From the NCBI GenBank assembly GCA_003555185.1, contig PWFZ01000006.1, positions 1 to 7,763 on the forward strand: a stretch of 7,763 bases of DNA, in the 5' to 3' direction. Origin of the DNA: Balneolaceae bacterium (GTDB lineage Bacteria > Bacteroidota > Rhodothermia > Balneolales > Balneolaceae). Both the position numbers and the translations under genes were made by a program. The notes beneath the pieces are model-generated. The model was not told the origin of the DNA. It saw only the letters and a list, made by a program, of their open reading frames with translations, and ran no database searches. Below are positions 6,564 through 7,763 of the stretch, piece by piece (within the stretch, counting starts at the first letter, position 1; every line of letters starts with the position of its first letter).

Positions 6564-7763
6564 ATGCCTACTATTGATATCAAATCCCTGATCCGTAAAA
6601 ATATCCTTGATCTCACTCCCTACAGAAGTGCCCGGGATGATTTTAATGAAGGAATTTTACTGGATGCCAACGAAAATAGTTTTGGATCGCCGGTGCGAAA
6701 TACGCTGGATCTGCATCGATATCCCTCTCCCACACAGGATGTTCTGCGCAAAAAGATTGCGGACTACCGTGGAGTGGATTTCGAAAATATTTTTCTTGGC
6801 GTAGGAAGCGATGAACCGATCGATCTATTAATGAGGATTTTTTGCGAACCCGCACAGGATTCCATCCTCATCACACCGCCTACATATGGGATGTATAAAG
6901 TTGCTGCAAATATCAATAATGTTGGGATTAAAGAAGTACAGCTCTCAAAGAATTTTCAGCTGAAAACCAGTGAAATCGTTGAACAGGCTGACAGTACAAC
7001 GAAAATCCTGTTTCTCTGTTCGCCAAATAACCCAACGGCGAACGACCTTAAGCGCACGGACCTGCTTAAGCTGGTGAGCCAGTTTCCCGGAATTGTTGTG
7101 GTTGATGAAGCCTACATCGATTTCAGCCGTCAGGAGTCGATGGCAGAAATGGTGCAGCAGTTCCCAAATTTGGTAGTGCTGCAAACGTTTTCGAAAGCGA
7201 TGGGTCTGGCGGGTGCAAGGTTGGGAGTTGCAATTTCCAGTCCTGAGATCATCAACTATATGCTTCGTGTAAAATCTCCTTATAACATCAACAAACTCAC
7301 GGCAGATACGGCATTAAAGGTTTTTGAAAATTTGGATCTGCTGAAGTTCAACATCAAGAAAATTCGAGACGAGCGGGATTATGTCGCCGACGAACTCAGT
7401 CATAGTGATGCGGTTGAAATTGTATATGCATCAAACGCTAACTTCTTACTTTTTAAGATTAAGAATGCGGAAGTAGAAAAAAACAACAATAAATCTGAGG
7501 GAGAACGTTATTTTGTCTTGAAAAAGGATAACTTTTTTGAATATAATTCTGAGTCGAATATCCTAAAAATATATTTTGAATACCGTAACCTTACAGATGA
7601 AGATAAAAGCAAATTTAAAACTCGTAATACTCAATCAGATATTAGAGAACATATTGAAAAAGATATTCAAGAAAAAATAAAAAATGATGCAGACTTATTC
7701 CGGGAATTGAATTGGTTAATAAATGATAGTAATAAGGTAAAATCCTTGCTGGCTAAACATTTA
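6564..7763 (+). CDS. hisC: Histidinol-phosphate aminotransferase, C-terminus replaced by unrelated sequence; runs off window
   Basis: HisC is a PLP enzyme that transfers the amino group of glutamate to imidazole-acetol phosphate. The frame has 400 codons and no stop before the window end. Residues 1 to about 302 are a good fold-type I aminotransferase: LDANEN near 32-37, SPNNPTAN (153-160) with the substrate/PLP Asn156, DEAYIDF with Asp181 and Tyr184, and the Schiff-base Lys211 in TFSKAMGLAGARLG. HisC likeness stops after ANFLLFKIKNAE (292-303). The normal last 50 or so residues are missing, including the conserved C-terminal Arg in the LRITVGT-type motif that binds substrate. Residues from about 305 are unrelated (see the tail feature). 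As drawn, this gene product would probably be inactive. It starts 20 bases after hisD, and the ATG gives the usual short N-terminus. Confidence 0.85.
   Translation, partial: MPTIDIKSLIRKNILDLTPYRSARDDFNEGILLDANENSFGSPVRNTLDLHRYPSPTQDVLRKKIADYRGVDFENIFLGVGSDEPIDLLMRIFCEPAQDSILITPPTYGMYKVAANINNVGIKEVQLSKNFQLKTSEIVEQADSTTKILFLCSPNNPTANDLKRTDLLKLVSQFPGIVVVDEAYIDFSRQESMAEMVQQFPNLVVLQTFSKAMGLAGARLGVAISSPEIINYMLRVKSPYNINKLTADTALKVFENLDLLKFNIKKIRDERDYVADELSHSDAVEIVYASNANFLLFKIKNAEVEKNNNKSEGERYFVLKKDNFFEYNSESNILKIYFEYRNLTDEDKSKFKTRNTQSDIREHIEKDIQEKIKNDADLFRELNWLINDSNKVKSLLAKHL
7476..7763 (+). other. In-frame foreign tail resembling an internal part of a DNA adenine methyltransferase
   Basis: From about base 7470 the GC content falls to 75/283 bases (26.5 %, counted over 7481-7763), against roughly 40-58 % in sampled parts of hisC upstream. 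The peptide changes to Lys/Asn/Glu-rich with ATA and AAA codons. It contains ERYFVLKKDNFFEY (314-327), then IYFEYRNLTDEDKSKF (336 on), a charged helix, and ends SLLAKHL. This order resembles, from memory, the stretch just before the HLNRYTARNT..FIHKDL motif in large (about 1000 residues) type III/Mod-like adenine methyltransferases. That motif would lie immediately beyond the window. The match is to an internal part, so no methyltransferase start is present here. The catalytic motifs are outside the window, so the identity is tentative. Confidence 0.55.

Noticed and set aside
6607..6804. Plus-strand 65-codon frame overlapping the start of hisC
   Set aside because: It is an out-of-frame shadow; the hisC frame carries the conserved aminotransferase motifs.
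7476..7763. Tail as a divergent natural HisC C-terminus
   Set aside because: It lacks the final Arg-containing strand of HisC, the GC drops abruptly, and the residues fit a methyltransferase interior better.

Overview
The window looks like chromosomal DNA of a member of the Bacteroidota/Balneolota (FCB) group. This is inferred from four things: most start codons lack a clear Shine-Dalgarno sequence, GC is roughly 40-48 %, the type I signal peptidase carries a long insert, and the gene set looks right for the group. No rRNA or other marker gene is present to fix the genus.

Left part (1-3973). A leftward cluster reads, in transcription order: a small thiamine-binding/YkoF-like protein (3973-3728), a 106-base gap, lepA (3621-1813), a 6-base gap, a secreted protein of unknown function (1806-1231), a 16-base gap, and lepB (1214-123). 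The last three are so close that they almost certainly form one operon. It pairs the translation factor EF4 with signal peptidase I, as the classical lep operon does, but with an exported protein between them. At the left edge a rightward open frame (1-126) may be the tail of a convergent gene. Its stop would share a CTAG with the lepB stop.

Middle (3974-4282). This is a divergent regulatory gap of about 310 bases. Its right half holds a 24-codon reading frame with seven histidine codons (4152-4226), best read as a his-operon leader peptide. It is followed by small alternative helices and a G-poor pyrimidine tract, but no convincing intrinsic terminator.

Right part (4283-7763). hisG (long form with the C-terminal regulatory domain), hisD and hisC run rightward as the start of a histidine biosynthesis operon. 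They supply step 1 (ATP phosphoribosyltransferase), the last two oxidation steps (histidinol dehydrogenase) and the aminotransferase step. A 72-base inverted repeat (5169-5240) sits between hisG and hisD.

hisC is abnormal. Homology to HisC stops near codon 302 (about base 7470). The frame then continues without a stop into about 290 bases of 26-27 % GC DNA whose protein resembles an internal piece of a large adenine-specific DNA methyltransferase of the type III/Mod-like class. The frame is still open at the window end. This is either a real recombination junction into a restriction-modification gene or a contig misjoin. The sequence alone cannot decide, but a misjoin is a serious possibility.
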